In this document: piece after piece, positions 1 through 9,229 of the stretch
Position numbering within the stretch: the stretch's first letter is position 1
How the letters are laid out: the number at the start of each line of letters is the position of its first letter
NCBI GenBank assembly: GCA_965247525.1
Contig: OZ252015.1
Coordinates: 558,001-622,000 of the forward strand
Source of the DNA: JAZKID01 sp965247525
GTDB taxonomy: Bacteria > Pseudomonadota > Alphaproteobacteria > Rhizobiales > UBA4765
DNA: 64,000 bases
Direction of reading: 5' to 3'
Translations under genes and position numbers: made by a program
Notes under the pieces: generated by a model
Told to the model about the DNA's origin: nothing
The model's input: the letters and a program-made list of their open reading frames with translations, nothing else
Database searches by the model: none

Positions 1-1
1 T

Positions 2-1984
2 GGCAGCGGCATTTTTTCTTTTGACGCTTCATCGACGCAGACGAATGCCAAAATTGTCCTGCCGACCCAGCTGCGCAATGACGTGTTTAAACTTGACCTT
101 GCAGGCCAGCCTCATGCGGGTGCGGCCTTCCTTCTTGATGAGCAGTTTCGCCGCAAGACGGTTGGTCTTTATAGCGGCGGCGTTGAAAACAGCGAACAGG
201 TTGCTTTGTCATCGCGTTTTATTCTTGAAGAGGCGCTACGCGGTTTTGCCGACCTGTCCAAAGCCAGCGGCAGTTTAGAAGACGCGCTCCAGACGTTTAT
301 CCGCGATGGCGTCGGTGTGATTGTTCTGGCTGATACGGGCGCATTGCCAGCCTCCGTCAATGAACGGCTTAATGAATGGATTGCGAAAGGCGGCGTGCTT
401 CTTCGCTTTGCCAGCGCGCAAAGCGTCACCGCAGAGCCTGATGGTTTTTTGCCCGTTAAATTGCGCCCCGTTTTGCGCACACTGGGCGGACAATTGTCAT
501 GGGAAAAACCGCAAGGCCTTGGCAAAGCCTATGGCGCAATGGCGGGTCTTGATCTTGCACCCGATGTGACCGTTTCCACGCAGGTTCCGGCAGAGGCGAC
601 AGCGGATCTCACCACAAAGACATGGATCGACCTTGCAGACGGCACACCGCTTGTCACGGCAGAACAACGCGGGCGCGGCCAGATTGTGTTCGTTCATGTC
701 AGTGCAGATGCAAGCTGGTCGAACCTGCCTCTCTCGGGCACATTTCTGGCCTTGCTGCGTAAAATTGTTGTGCTTTCTAATTTCAATTCGCCACAGGCCG
801 CAAACCATGATGCGGCAGGCACTGAACAGGTTCTCAAACCTTTTCGCACTTTAAATGCGTTTGGTGTTTTGACGACGCCGCCCGCAGGCACACAGGCCAT
901 CAATGCCGGTGATTTTGCAGCAACAAAAATCGATGCCGAACACCCGCCCGGCCTTTATGGAAGCGAAGGCGGCTTTCAGGCTTTGAACACATTGGAAGAC
1001 ATCAAGACGCTGCGCGTGCTTTCCGGCGCGCCAAAACTGCAGCAGGCCTCTTTTGCAAAAAGCCATGACCAACAGTTGGCCTCTTGGTTTTTTATCGCCG
1101 CGCTTACACTGTTTTTTCTCGACATTCTTTTAAGCGTTTTGCTGCTTGGTCGTGGCCGCCTGATTGCCGCCCATGCGGCAGCGGCATGCTTTTTCTTGGT
1201 GTTATCAACCCCGCACGGTTTTGCAGCCGACGAGACCGCGCTTGCCGCAAGCGCGAATGTCACGCGCCTCGGATTTATCCGCAGCGGCATTTCCGACATC
1301 GACGATGTGACGCAGGCGGGCTTAAAAACCCTGTCCCGCATCTTGCGCGAGCGCACCTCCATTCATCTTGAAGAGCCCGCCGCGCTCGATCTATCAAAAG
1401 ACGAGCTGGTTTTTTATCCTGTTATTTATTGGCCCATCGACCCGCAAATGGCGCAGCCTGCAGCGGCTGGCCTTATCAAAGCCGAAACCTATATCAAAAA
1501 CGGCGGAACCATTTTGTTTGACACGCGCGACCGCGGCGATGGTTTTTTAACCGGTAGCAATGGGGCATCGCAAAGCGAAATGATCCTGCGCGGTATTCTG
1601 GCAAAAATTAATGCGCCGCGTCTCGAGGCGATGCCGCAAGACCATGTGTTGACAAAGGCCTTTTATATTCTCAACGCATTTCCAGGCCGTTTTGAAGACG
1701 GCCCGCTGTATGTTGAACACACAGTGCCAAATGCGCCCGGCGACATGCGCCCTGTGCGGCTTGCAGACGGTGTCTCATCTGTCATCGTCACCAGCAATGA
1801 CATGGCCGGCGCATGGGCCGCCGACGATGACGGCACGCCGCGCCTTCCGCTTTACGGCAGCAATGAACGCCAGCGTGAATTTGCCTATCGTGCTGGCGTC
1901 AATATTGTCGTCTATGCCATGACCGGCAATTACAAAGCCGATCAGGTGCATGTGCCTGATCTTTTGAAACGGCTTGGCCAATGA
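2..1984 (+). CDS. DUF4159 domain membrane protein (5' truncated)
   Basis: The frame is open to the left edge, so the N-terminus is missing. A GTG at 83 is in frame but is internal, because the codons before it continue the same kind of sequence. About 660 residues are visible. A hydrophobic stretch of one or two membrane segments lies near nt 1081-1210 (residues around WFFIAALTLFFLDILLSVLL). After it comes a C-terminal DUF4159 domain of about 230 residues, which in this family has a glutamine-amidotransferase-like fold. Family knowledge: full-length members are about 900 residues, start with a BatA-type domain, and sit behind a MoxR ATPase and a DUF58 protein. Those genes would lie just left of the window. 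The stop overlaps the next start by ATGA, so the two are co-translated. The biochemical role is unknown; a function in envelope integrity is only inferred. Confidence 0.85.
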   Translation, partial: GSGIFSFDASSTQTNAKIVLPTQLRNDVFKLDLAGQPHAGAAFLLDEQFRRKTVGLYSGGVENSEQVALSSRFILEEALRGFADLSKASGSLEDALQTFIRDGVGVIVLADTGALPASVNERLNEWIAKGGVLLRFASAQSVTAEPDGFLPVKLRPVLRTLGGQLSWEKPQGLGKAYGAMAGLDLAPDVTVSTQVPAEATADLTTKTWIDLADGTPLVTAEQRGRGQIVFVHVSADASWSNLPLSGTFLALLRKIVVLSNFNSPQAANHDAAGTEQVLKPFRTLNAFGVLTTPPAGTQAINAGDFAATKIDAEHPPGLYGSEGGFQALNTLEDIKTLRVLSGAPKLQQASFAKSHDQQLASWFFIAALTLFFLDILLSVLLLGRGRLIAAHAAAACFFLVLSTPHGFAADETALAASANVTRLGFIRSGISDIDDVTQAGLKTLSRILRERTSIHLEEPAALDLSKDELVFYPVIYWPIDPQMAQPAAAGLIKAETYIKNGGTILFDTRDRGDGFLTGSNGASQSEMILRGILAKINAPRLEAMPQDHVLTKAFYILNAFPGRFEDGPLYVEHTVPNAPGDMRPVRLADGVSSVIVTSNDMAGAWAADDDGTPRLPLYGSNERQREFAYRAGVNIVVYAMTGNYKADQVHVPDLLKRLGQ

Positions 1985-4056
1985 TGAACATGTCCTTGCA
2001 TTTCGCGCCTTATCTGCCGCCATGGCTTTTGCTTGTGATTGCGACAGGTCTTGTGGCCGTTGTTGTTTTTGCCTGGCTGCGCGGGCAGCGCAATGCACCG
2101 TGGAGGCTGATTGCCGGCGGCATGCTTCTTCTTGTCATCGCCAATCCTGTTTTGCAGCGTGAGCTTCGCGACACACTGCCTGATATTGTCGTCGCCATGG
2201 TTGACGAGAGCACCAGCCAGACCATCGGCCAGAGGCGGCAAGACAGCGAGAAAGCGCTCGCTGACCTTCAGGCGCAGATCAAAGCCATGCCGCAAACCGA
2301 ACTGCGTGTTGTGCGCGCGGCAAGTGATGTGACACCTGACAGCCGGGGCACATCTCTGTTTCAACCCTTGGCGCAAAGCCTTGCCGACTTGCCGACCGAC
2401 AGGCTGGCAGGCATTTTCATAATTACCGACGGCGCTGTGCATGATGTGCCGCAAAAAGACGTTGCTTTGCCGTTTAAAGCACCGCTGCATGCGCTGATCA
2501 CCGGTGTGGACAATGAACGTGACCGCCGCGTGACCCTGATCGATGCACCCCGTTTTGCCGTTCTCAATGCAAGCGCACATTTTCGCTTTCGCATCGACGA
2601 CAGCGCGCAGATCAATGACATGGCGCAGGTCACGATTGCGCTGAACGGTGCTGTGGTTTCGACAGAGGCCGTTAAAGTCGGCACCGAGCTTGAACGCGTC
2701 GTTGAAATTACCACCCCGGGCGAAAATGTTGTCGAAATCAGCGTTGCCAAAGCCGATGGCGAGCTGACACAGCTGAACAACCGCGCGGCCATCGCCATTA
2801 AGGCCGTGCGCGAAAACCTGCGCGTTCTTCTGGTCTCCGGCGAGCCGCACACCGGCGAGCGCACATGGCGCAATCTGCTCAAATCCGACCCCGCGGTCGA
2901 CCTTGTCCATTTCACCATTTTGCGGCCGCCGGACAAGGTGGATGCGACGCCGGTGCGTGAGCTCTCCTTGATCGCATTTCCCGTGCGTGAACTGTTTCAG
3001 GACAAAATCAATGATTTTGATCTGATCATTTTTGACCGTTATGAGCGGCGCAACATTCTGCCCATGATTTATTTCAGCAACATGGCAGACTATGTGCGCG
3101 GCGGCGGTGCTATTCTTGTCGTGTCGGGCCCGGAAGATTCAGGGATCGACAGCGTTTATCAGACGTCGCTTGCCGATGTCCTCCCCGTCACACCAACGGG
3201 TATGACCTTGCAAAAACCGTTTGTGCCAAATCTCACCGAGCTTGGGCAGCGCCATCCTGTCACGCGCGCCCTGCCGGGCTGGAGCAAGGACAAGCCGCAA
3301 TGGAGCCACTGGTTCCGCGCCATTGATGTCGATGTGCATCACACTGCAAAAGCGGTGATGACCGGCCCCGACAACAAACCGCTTCTGGTGCTAGGTGAAG
3401 TTGAAAAGGGTCGCGTTGCCACGCTTTTGTCTGACCAGATCTGGTTATGGGCGCGCGGCTTTGAAGGCGGCGGCCCGCACACGGATTTGCTGCGCCGTAT
3501 CGTGCATTGGCTGATGAAAGAGCCTGAGCTTGAACAGGAAGCGCTGCGCGCCCATCAAAACGGAGCGTCGCTTTTAATCGAGCGCCAGAGCATGGAACAG
3601 GCCGGCACTGCCGTGCAGGTACAGCGCCCTGATGGCGCCATCGAAACGCGGCGCCTGCGGCAGGACCAGCCAGGACTATGGCGCACAAATGTGGACGCAA
3701 AACTTCCCGGACTTTACCGCGTCAGCCAAGGCACGCGCGCCACGCTTGTTGCCGTGGGTCCGCCAAACCCGCTTGAATTTGCCGACATGCGATCAACAAC
3801 GCAAAATTTAGGCGCTTTTGCAGCGTCGACCGGTGGTGACGCCGTGCGCCTGAATGAAAAGCAGCAGTTTCATGTCCCGCGCCTTCGCTTTGTGCAGGAG
3901 GGCGATGTGGCAAAAGGTGCTGGCTGGGCAGGCATTGTGCAGCGCCATGTCAGCGATCTCAAAGGCATTGAAACCTATCCGCTGCTTCAGGGCTTTGCCG
4001 CTTTCCTGATGACTTTAGGCTTTATCGCCCTTGCCTGGTACCGCGAGGGGCGCTAG
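1981..4056 (+). CDS. Membrane protein of the MoxR/BatA-associated cluster
   Basis: The 691-residue protein has two membrane segments near the N-terminus (about residues 14-34 and 41-57) and one at the extreme C-terminus (about 668-686). Between them lies a large, presumably periplasmic, region. That region contains a vWA-like start (VVAMVDES) and a central amidotransferase-like stretch around LIIFDRYERR and ILVVSGPEDSG. This arrangement is typical of the large membrane protein that follows DUF4159 genes in alphaproteobacteria. It begins inside the stop of the upstream gene (ATGA), so the two form one operon. No enzymatic residues could be assigned. The general family call is firm but the function is unknown. 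Confidence 0.8.
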   Translation: MMNMSLHFAPYLPPWLLLVIATGLVAVVVFAWLRGQRNAPWRLIAGGMLLLVIANPVLQRELRDTLPDIVVAMVDESTSQTIGQRRQDSEKALADLQAQIKAMPQTELRVVRAASDVTPDSRGTSLFQPLAQSLADLPTDRLAGIFIITDGAVHDVPQKDVALPFKAPLHALITGVDNERDRRVTLIDAPRFAVLNASAHFRFRIDDSAQINDMAQVTIALNGAVVSTEAVKVGTELERVVEITTPGENVVEISVAKADGELTQLNNRAAIAIKAVRENLRVLLVSGEPHTGERTWRNLLKSDPAVDLVHFTILRPPDKVDATPVRELSLIAFPVRELFQDKINDFDLIIFDRYERRNILPMIYFSNMADYVRGGGAILVVSGPEDSGIDSVYQTSLADVLPVTPTGMTLQKPFVPNLTELGQRHPVTRALPGWSKDKPQWSHWFRAIDVDVHHTAKAVMTGPDNKPLLVLGEVEKGRVATLLSDQIWLWARGFEGGGPHTDLLRRIVHWLMKEPELEQEALRAHQNGASLLIERQSMEQAGTAVQVQRPDGAIETRRLRQDQPGLWRTNVDAKLPGLYRVSQGTRATLVAVGPPNPLEFADMRSTTQNLGAFAASTGGDAVRLNEKQQFHVPRLRFVQEGDVAKGAGWAGIVQRHVSDLKGIETYPLLQGFAAFLMTLGFIALAWYREGR

Positions 4057-4072
4057 GCCTCAACGCTTCAAC

Positions 4073-4990
4073 ATGACAATCACAATTGCCCATCTGTCAG
4101 ACATCCATCTTGCGCCGTTGCCGCGCTTTGGCACGAAGGCGCTGTTTTCAAAACGGCTGTTTGGCTATCTCAACTGGTGGAATGGCCGCGATGCCATTCA
4201 CAAGCCCGAAATTCTTGGCCGGCTTGTCGATGATATCAAAACATTTCATCCCAACCATTATGTGGTCACGGGCGATCTGACCAATCTTGGGCTTCGCGAG
4301 GAATATGAGGCCGTAAAATTATGGCTGGAAACCGTCGCGCCTGTTGAAAAAATTACGGTCATTCCAGGCAATCACGATGCATATGTGCCGGGCGCGCTTG
4401 ATATTGGCATGAAGATGCTGACCGCGTGGATGAAACCTGACTATCCGCAAGACCACAGGTTTCCTTTTGTTCATCACTGCGGAAATGTTGCGTTTGTCGC
4501 CACATCGAGCGCGATTGCCACCCGCCCCTTTTCGGCGGCGGGGCGCATGGGCGATATGCAGCTGGAGCGCATCGGCGGCGTTTTGCATCAACTTGGAACG
4601 CAGCATCAGTTTCGTATTGTCCTTGTCCACCATCCGCTGCGCGTCCGCAAAAGCAAACATTCAAAACGGTTGAAAGACGGGAAAAACTTTATCAATGTCC
4701 TGAAAATGCAAGGGGCTGAGCTTGTGCTTTACGGGCACATGCATGAGGCGCAGCGTCAGGATTACAGCGGACCGTCTTATCCTTTTCACGCGATAGGCGT
4801 GCCCTCGGCCTCGGCCGATCCGGAGCATTCACGCCGCGCAGCTGGCTACGCCCTCTACGATATTAATGAAGATGAGACGCACTGGACTGTCACGATGAAG
4901 CGCCGCGTGATGCAAAGTGATCTCACTTTCATAACAGTCGAGACAACAAGATTCATCTATCCAAAAGAAAAGCCGGAGCCCGGCGCCTAG
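4073..4990 (+). CDS. Metallophosphoesterase, calcineurin-like
   Basis: A 305-residue phosphoesterase with the ordered metal-binding motifs of the calcineurin superfamily. These are SDIHL near residue 9, GDLTN near 67, GNHD near 100, VHHP near 184 and GHMH near 221. Members hydrolyse phosphomono- or phosphodiesters using a dimetal centre; the substrate here is not evident. I chose the ATG at 4073 because the SDIH motif should lie within about ten residues of the N-terminus. The upstream in-frame TTG at 4031 lies inside the previous gene. It follows that gene by 16 nt and may belong to the same transcript. Its end overlaps by 4 nt the end of the opposing RND pump gene. Confidence 0.9.
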   Translation: MTITIAHLSDIHLAPLPRFGTKALFSKRLFGYLNWWNGRDAIHKPEILGRLVDDIKTFHPNHYVVTGDLTNLGLREEYEAVKLWLETVAPVEKITVIPGNHDAYVPGALDIGMKMLTAWMKPDYPQDHRFPFVHHCGNVAFVATSSAIATRPFSAAGRMGDMQLERIGGVLHQLGTQHQFRIVLVHHPLRVRKSKHSKRLKDGKNFINVLKMQGAELVLYGHMHEAQRQDYSGPSYPFHAIGVPSASADPEHSRRAAGYALYDINEDETHWTVTMKRRVMQSDLTFITVETTRFIYPKEKPEPGA

Positions 4991-7900
4991 ACATCGTCTT
5001 CGCGCGGCCCCAAAAACCGGCCAAAAAAGTGGCCTGTCTTATGGCTGGCTTTGTCCATAATGACGAAGAAAGACGGCACGAAAATCAGGCTTAGGACGGT
5101 CGAAACCAGCAGTCCGCCAATCACGGCAATCGCCATCGGCGCACGAAACTCGCCGCCCTCGCCAAGACCTAATGCGGTTGGCATCATGCCAGCCGTCATC
5201 GCAATCGTCGTCATGACGATCGGCCGCACGCGCTTTCGTCCGGCATCGATGATCGCGTCTTTCGTCGGCATGCCTTCCGCTTCTTTTTCAACGGCGAAAT
5301 CGACAAGCATGATCGCATTTTTTGTGACAATCCCCATCAGCATCAAAATGCCGATGACGACGGGCATGCTCACGGCATTGTTTGTAAGCAGCAGCGCAAG
5401 GATAACGCCGCCGATTGAAAGCGGCAGCGACAGCAAAATTGTGATCGGGTGAAAGACACTGCCAAACAACAGCACCAGTACGGCCAGAACCATCATCATG
5501 CCTGCGCCCATGGCAAGGGCAAAGCCTGAAAACACCTCGCCCATGACTTCTGCATCGCCCGTTGGCGCAAGGCCGACGCCAGCGGGAAAGAAGTCTTTTT
5601 GCGAGGCAATCTGCTGCACGCGCGCGGCGGCCTCTCCAAGCTGCAGACCATTTGCAAGTTCAGCGCCAAGCACCACACGGCGGACGCGGTTGAACCGTTC
5701 GATTGACGACGGCCCCTGTCCGAAACTTATATTGGCGACCGCCGAAAGCGGCACAACTTTACCCGCGCCGGAGCGCACACCCAATGCCGCAAGAAGCGCC
5801 AAGTCGGAGCGGGCTTTCTGGTCAAGTTCAACGCGGATCGGAATTTGCCGCGTTCCGGTATTAAATTGCGGCAGGTTGGCATCAATATCGCCGATCGTCG
5901 CCACGCGCAGCGTTTCTGAAATCAGCTCAGGCGCAATTCCAAGTTCCGCTGCAACATCAAGGCGCGGGTCAATGCGTATTTCGGGGCGGTCAAGCGCGGC
6001 CGTTGCGGCAACACCGCGAAAGCCCTTTTCTTTACGCAGAGCCGCTTCCAGTTTCGAAACCCCGTCATTCAAAGCATTGGGGTCTGTGCCGACAACGCCG
6101 ATGGCAAATTCGCGCTCGCCGCGCTCATTCACGTAAAACGCACGCAAATCTGGCAATGTCGCAAGCGTTTGGCCGATTTTTACCTCGATCGCACGCTGGC
6201 TCAGTGAACGCTTCGTTTTTGGCACAAGCGTGACGATCAATGCGCTTTTGCGGATTTCAAGCGCACCACTGGCCGAGATGCCGCCCAGCACAAACACGTT
6301 TTTAACTTCGGGAAAGGCGTGCAGTTTTTGCGTAATCAGATCGCCTGTTTTGCGCGTGTCTTCCAGTGTCGCACCCGGCGGCAATTCAAGCGAAACGACG
6401 ATCCGGCTTGAATCTCCCGGCGGGATGAAACCAGTTGGCAAAAAACCAATCGAATAAATCGAAATCACAAACAGCACCACACCGGCGAGCATTGTGAGAT
6501 AAGGATGGTTCAGGGTTTTTTCGAGAAAGCGTGTGTAGCGTTTTAAAAACCTGTTGTCTTCGAGATCTTCGGGCGGCGTTTCGCGCATCAGGTAAGCCGA
6601 CATCATCGGCGTAATCAGGCGTGCGACGAGAAGCGAAAACAACACGGCAACCGCAACCGTAATCCCGAACTGTTTAAAATATTGCCCGGCAATGCCGCTC
6701 ATGAAGCTGACAGGCGCGAAGACCGCGACAATCGTCAGGGTAATGGCGATAACGGCAAGACCGATTTCATCGGCAGCTTCCATTGACGCGCGATAGGGGC
6801 TTTTCCCCATATGCATATGCCGGACAATGTTCTCAATTTCGACGATCGCATCATCGACAAGAATACCGGTGACAAGTGTCAGCGCCAGAAGGCTGACGAG
6901 ATTGAGCGAGAATCCGGCAATATCAATTGCCCAGAATGTAGGAATAATCGAGAGCGGCAGCGCAATTGCAGCGATCAGCGTTGCGCGCCAGTTGCGCAAA
7001 AACAAGAACACAACGATGACGGCGAGAACAGCGCCTTCAATAAGTGTTTCCATGGTCGCAAGATAATTGCCATAGGTGTAATGCACGGCATCGTCGATCA
7101 GGCTGAGGCCCACATCCGGGTTTTGCGCGCGCAATTCCGTGACTTTGGCTTCAACACGCTGCTTGACCTCCACATCGCTTTCGCCTTTGGCGCGAAAGAC
7201 GGCAAAAGCGACAACAGGCTGCGTGTTCAGCCGCGCAAAATCACGCGGTTCCTCATAGCCGTCAATCACCTGCCCCAGCTCACCAAGAACCACACTGCGG
7301 CCACCGGGCAGGACGATGCGCGTCTGTTTCAAATCCGCGACCTGCTTTGCACCTGCAAGCGTGCGAATGGCCTGTTCTTTGCCGCCAAGTTCGCCGCGCC
7401 CGCCCGCAAGGTCGATATTGGTCATTTTCAGCTGGCGGTTGACTTCCGCTGCCGTTACGCCAAGCGCGAGCAAACGGTCGGGATCAAGCTTGATCTGCAC
7501 TTCGCGGTCGACGCCGCCATAACGCTCAACGCGGCCAATGCCTTTCAGGCCACGCACGGCGCGGATAAGCACATCATCAACATGCCATGACAATTGCTCG
7601 AGCGTCATTGCGGGTGAGGTCACGGCATAGGTCAGGATCGACTGGCCTTCCACATCAATGCTCTGAATAATGGGTTCATTGATGGTGCGCGGCAAATCGC
7701 CACGAATACGCGCGACCGCATCTTTAACATTGTTCAACGCCCGGTCGACATCCACCTCAAGGCGGAATTCAGCGGTGGTCACCGACTGGCCATCTGTCAG
7801 TGTCGAGATCAGGTTCTTGACGCCGGTGATGCCCGACAACGCGTCTTCGACACGCTTCGTCACCTGGGTTTCAAGTTCAGCAGGCGCAGCGCCGCCTTGA

Positions 7901-8058
7901 ACAATGGTCACGGAAATAAGCGGAACATTGATGTTTGGAAAACGTGTAATCGACAGGTGCGAGAACGACACAAAGCCCAGCGCACACAACACAACAAAAA
8001 GAACAATTGACGTTGTCGGCGCACGGATCGACCAAGCTGAAAAATTAATGCCCCTCAT
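4987..8058 (-). CDS. RND-family efflux pump, inner-membrane transporter
   Basis: The 1023-residue length is standard for the hydrophobe/amphiphile efflux RND family (AcrB/MexB-like). It has an N-terminal membrane helix (residues 12-32), a large porter region (SITRFPNINVPLISV and after), a helix bundle, a second porter region and a second bundle. The TM4 motif GILVDDAIVEIENIVRH carries the paired aspartates of proton relay. PMTTIAMTAGMMPTALGLG is the C-terminal-half signature. Its start overlaps the stop of the adaptor gene by ATGA. It would exchange protons for drugs, solvents or lipids across the envelope. No outer-membrane channel gene is adjacent, so TolC would be supplied elsewhere. Confidence 0.95.
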   Translation of the reverse strand: MRGINFSAWSIRAPTTSIVLFVVLCALGFVSFSHLSITRFPNINVPLISVTIVQGGAAPAELETQVTKRVEDALSGITGVKNLISTLTDGQSVTTAEFRLEVDVDRALNNVKDAVARIRGDLPRTINEPIIQSIDVEGQSILTYAVTSPAMTLEQLSWHVDDVLIRAVRGLKGIGRVERYGGVDREVQIKLDPDRLLALGVTAAEVNRQLKMTNIDLAGGRGELGGKEQAIRTLAGAKQVADLKQTRIVLPGGRSVVLGELGQVIDGYEEPRDFARLNTQPVVAFAVFRAKGESDVEVKQRVEAKVTELRAQNPDVGLSLIDDAVHYTYGNYLATMETLIEGAVLAVIVVFLFLRNWRATLIAAIALPLSIIPTFWAIDIAGFSLNLVSLLALTLVTGILVDDAIVEIENIVRHMHMGKSPYRASMEAADEIGLAVIAITLTIVAVFAPVSFMSGIAGQYFKQFGITVAVAVLFSLLVARLITPMMSAYLMRETPPEDLEDNRFLKRYTRFLEKTLNHPYLTMLAGVVLFVISIYSIGFLPTGFIPPGDSSRIVVSLELPPGATLEDTRKTGDLITQKLHAFPEVKNVFVLGGISASGALEIRKSALIVTLVPKTKRSLSQRAIEVKIGQTLATLPDLRAFYVNERGEREFAIGVVGTDPNALNDGVSKLEAALRKEKGFRGVAATAALDRPEIRIDPRLDVAAELGIAPELISETLRVATIGDIDANLPQFNTGTRQIPIRVELDQKARSDLALLAALGVRSGAGKVVPLSAVANISFGQGPSSIERFNRVRRVVLGAELANGLQLGEAAARVQQIASQKDFFPAGVGLAPTGDAEVMGEVFSGFALAMGAGMMMVLAVLVLLFGSVFHPITILLSLPLSIGGVILALLLTNNAVSMPVVIGILMLMGIVTKNAIMLVDFAVEKEAEGMPTKDAIIDAGRKRVRPIVMTTIAMTAGMMPTALGLGEGGEFRAPMAIAVIGGLLVSTVLSLIFVPSFFVIMDKASHKTGHFFGRFLGPREDDV

Positions 8059-9125
8059 GCGCCGTCAGACACAGGCGTTATAAGGTCCCCATCGCGCAGG
8101 AACGTGCCCGCTTTGCTGACAATGTTTTCGTCAGCCTTTAAGCCCTCAAGAATTTCGACAAAACCGTCATCGCTGACAATGCCCGTTTTTACAGGTGTGG
8201 TGACGACCTTGTCATCAACGACTTTTTGCACACTGGCTTTGCCGTTCTGATAGCTGACGCCGGAAAGCGGAACCGCCAGCGCCTCACGCTTTGCAACCGT
8301 AATTTCCGCGCGGGCATAGCCGCCAACAGAGACAGGTTTTTCGCTGTCGAGCGATACGCGGATCGTGCCGAGACGCGTTGCTGGGTCAATCTGCGGTGAG
8401 ACAAGGCGAACAGATCCTGTAATAGGTGTTTCAAAACCCGGAACGGTCACAGCGGCGCTTTGCCCTTCATGCACGCGGTTGTGCTGCGTGTCTGAAATTT
8501 GCGCTTCGAGTTCAACTTTTGTATCGGCAATCAGAATAAACAGCGGGTCGACCGCGCTTGCGATCATCCCGATTTTTGCGTTTCGTGAGGCAATCAGGCC
8601 TGCGGTTGGCGCAATAATTTTGGTGCGCGACATTTTTGTCTGCAGATCATCACGCATGGCCTGCATCGCAGCTTCATCAGCCGTTGCCGCCCGCGCGGCG
8701 TTGATGCGCTCGTCCAATTGCTGTGACGTGGAATAGCCCTTGTTTTTGAGGGCTGTTGTTCGCGCCAATGCGCGGCGCGATTCTACAACGCCCGCCGTCG
8801 CGCGTGCGAGGTTGGCGGTGTTTTGCGCCATCTGCGCACCAAAAGATTTGTCATCCAGCACGGCAAGCACATCGCCTTGCTTCACATGGTCGCCCGCATC
8901 GACATTCAAAGACAAAACAGAAAGGCCTTCAACCTGCGCCGTGACCCGCACTTCGCTGCGCGCTACCAATGTGCCACTGGCCAGAAGGGTTTCCTGCAAG
9001 CCATGCGTTGCCACCTTCACAACGGTGACGCGCGGCCCCGCAGGCACAGCCTGCTTCTCATCGCTCTTGCCGCAGGACACGAGGCCAAGACAGGCAAAAA
9101 GCGCAAATGCAAAATAAACACGCAT
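8055..9125 (-). CDS. RND efflux periplasmic adaptor lipoprotein (MFP subunit)
   Basis: A 356-residue HlyD/AcrA-type membrane-fusion protein. The start of about 18 hydrophobic residues ends in a lipobox (L-V-S-C), so it is probably a lipoprotein anchored in the inner membrane. It then shows the lipoyl half-motif (VDAGDHVKQGDVLAVLDD), an alpha-helical hairpin, the second lipoyl half (IIAPTAGLIASRNAKIGM) and the beta-barrel domain. I place the start at the ATG at 9125; the codon just before it is an in-frame TTG. It is the first gene of a two-gene operon with the pump and bridges pump and outer-membrane channel. The gap to the divergent dehydrogenase gene (9126-9229) holds the promoters of both. 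Confidence 0.92.
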   Translation of the reverse strand: MRVYFAFALFACLGLVSCGKSDEKQAVPAGPRVTVVKVATHGLQETLLASGTLVARSEVRVTAQVEGLSVLSLNVDAGDHVKQGDVLAVLDDKSFGAQMAQNTANLARATAGVVESRRALARTTALKNKGYSTSQQLDERINAARAATADEAAMQAMRDDLQTKMSRTKIIAPTAGLIASRNAKIGMIASAVDPLFILIADTKVELEAQISDTQHNRVHEGQSAAVTVPGFETPITGSVRLVSPQIDPATRLGTIRVSLDSEKPVSVGGYARAEITVAKREALAVPLSGVSYQNGKASVQKVVDDKVVTTPVKTGIVSDDGFVEILEGLKADENIVSKAGTFLRDGDLITPVSDGA

Positions 9126-9229
9126 CAATCAAACCATAAGGGCTACTTGAAAAGGCGATTTCGGGTTTTGAATCGCCTGTAAAACAGCTAATGGTTTTAA
9201 GAGCCGATAAAAAGAGAGCAACACTTCAA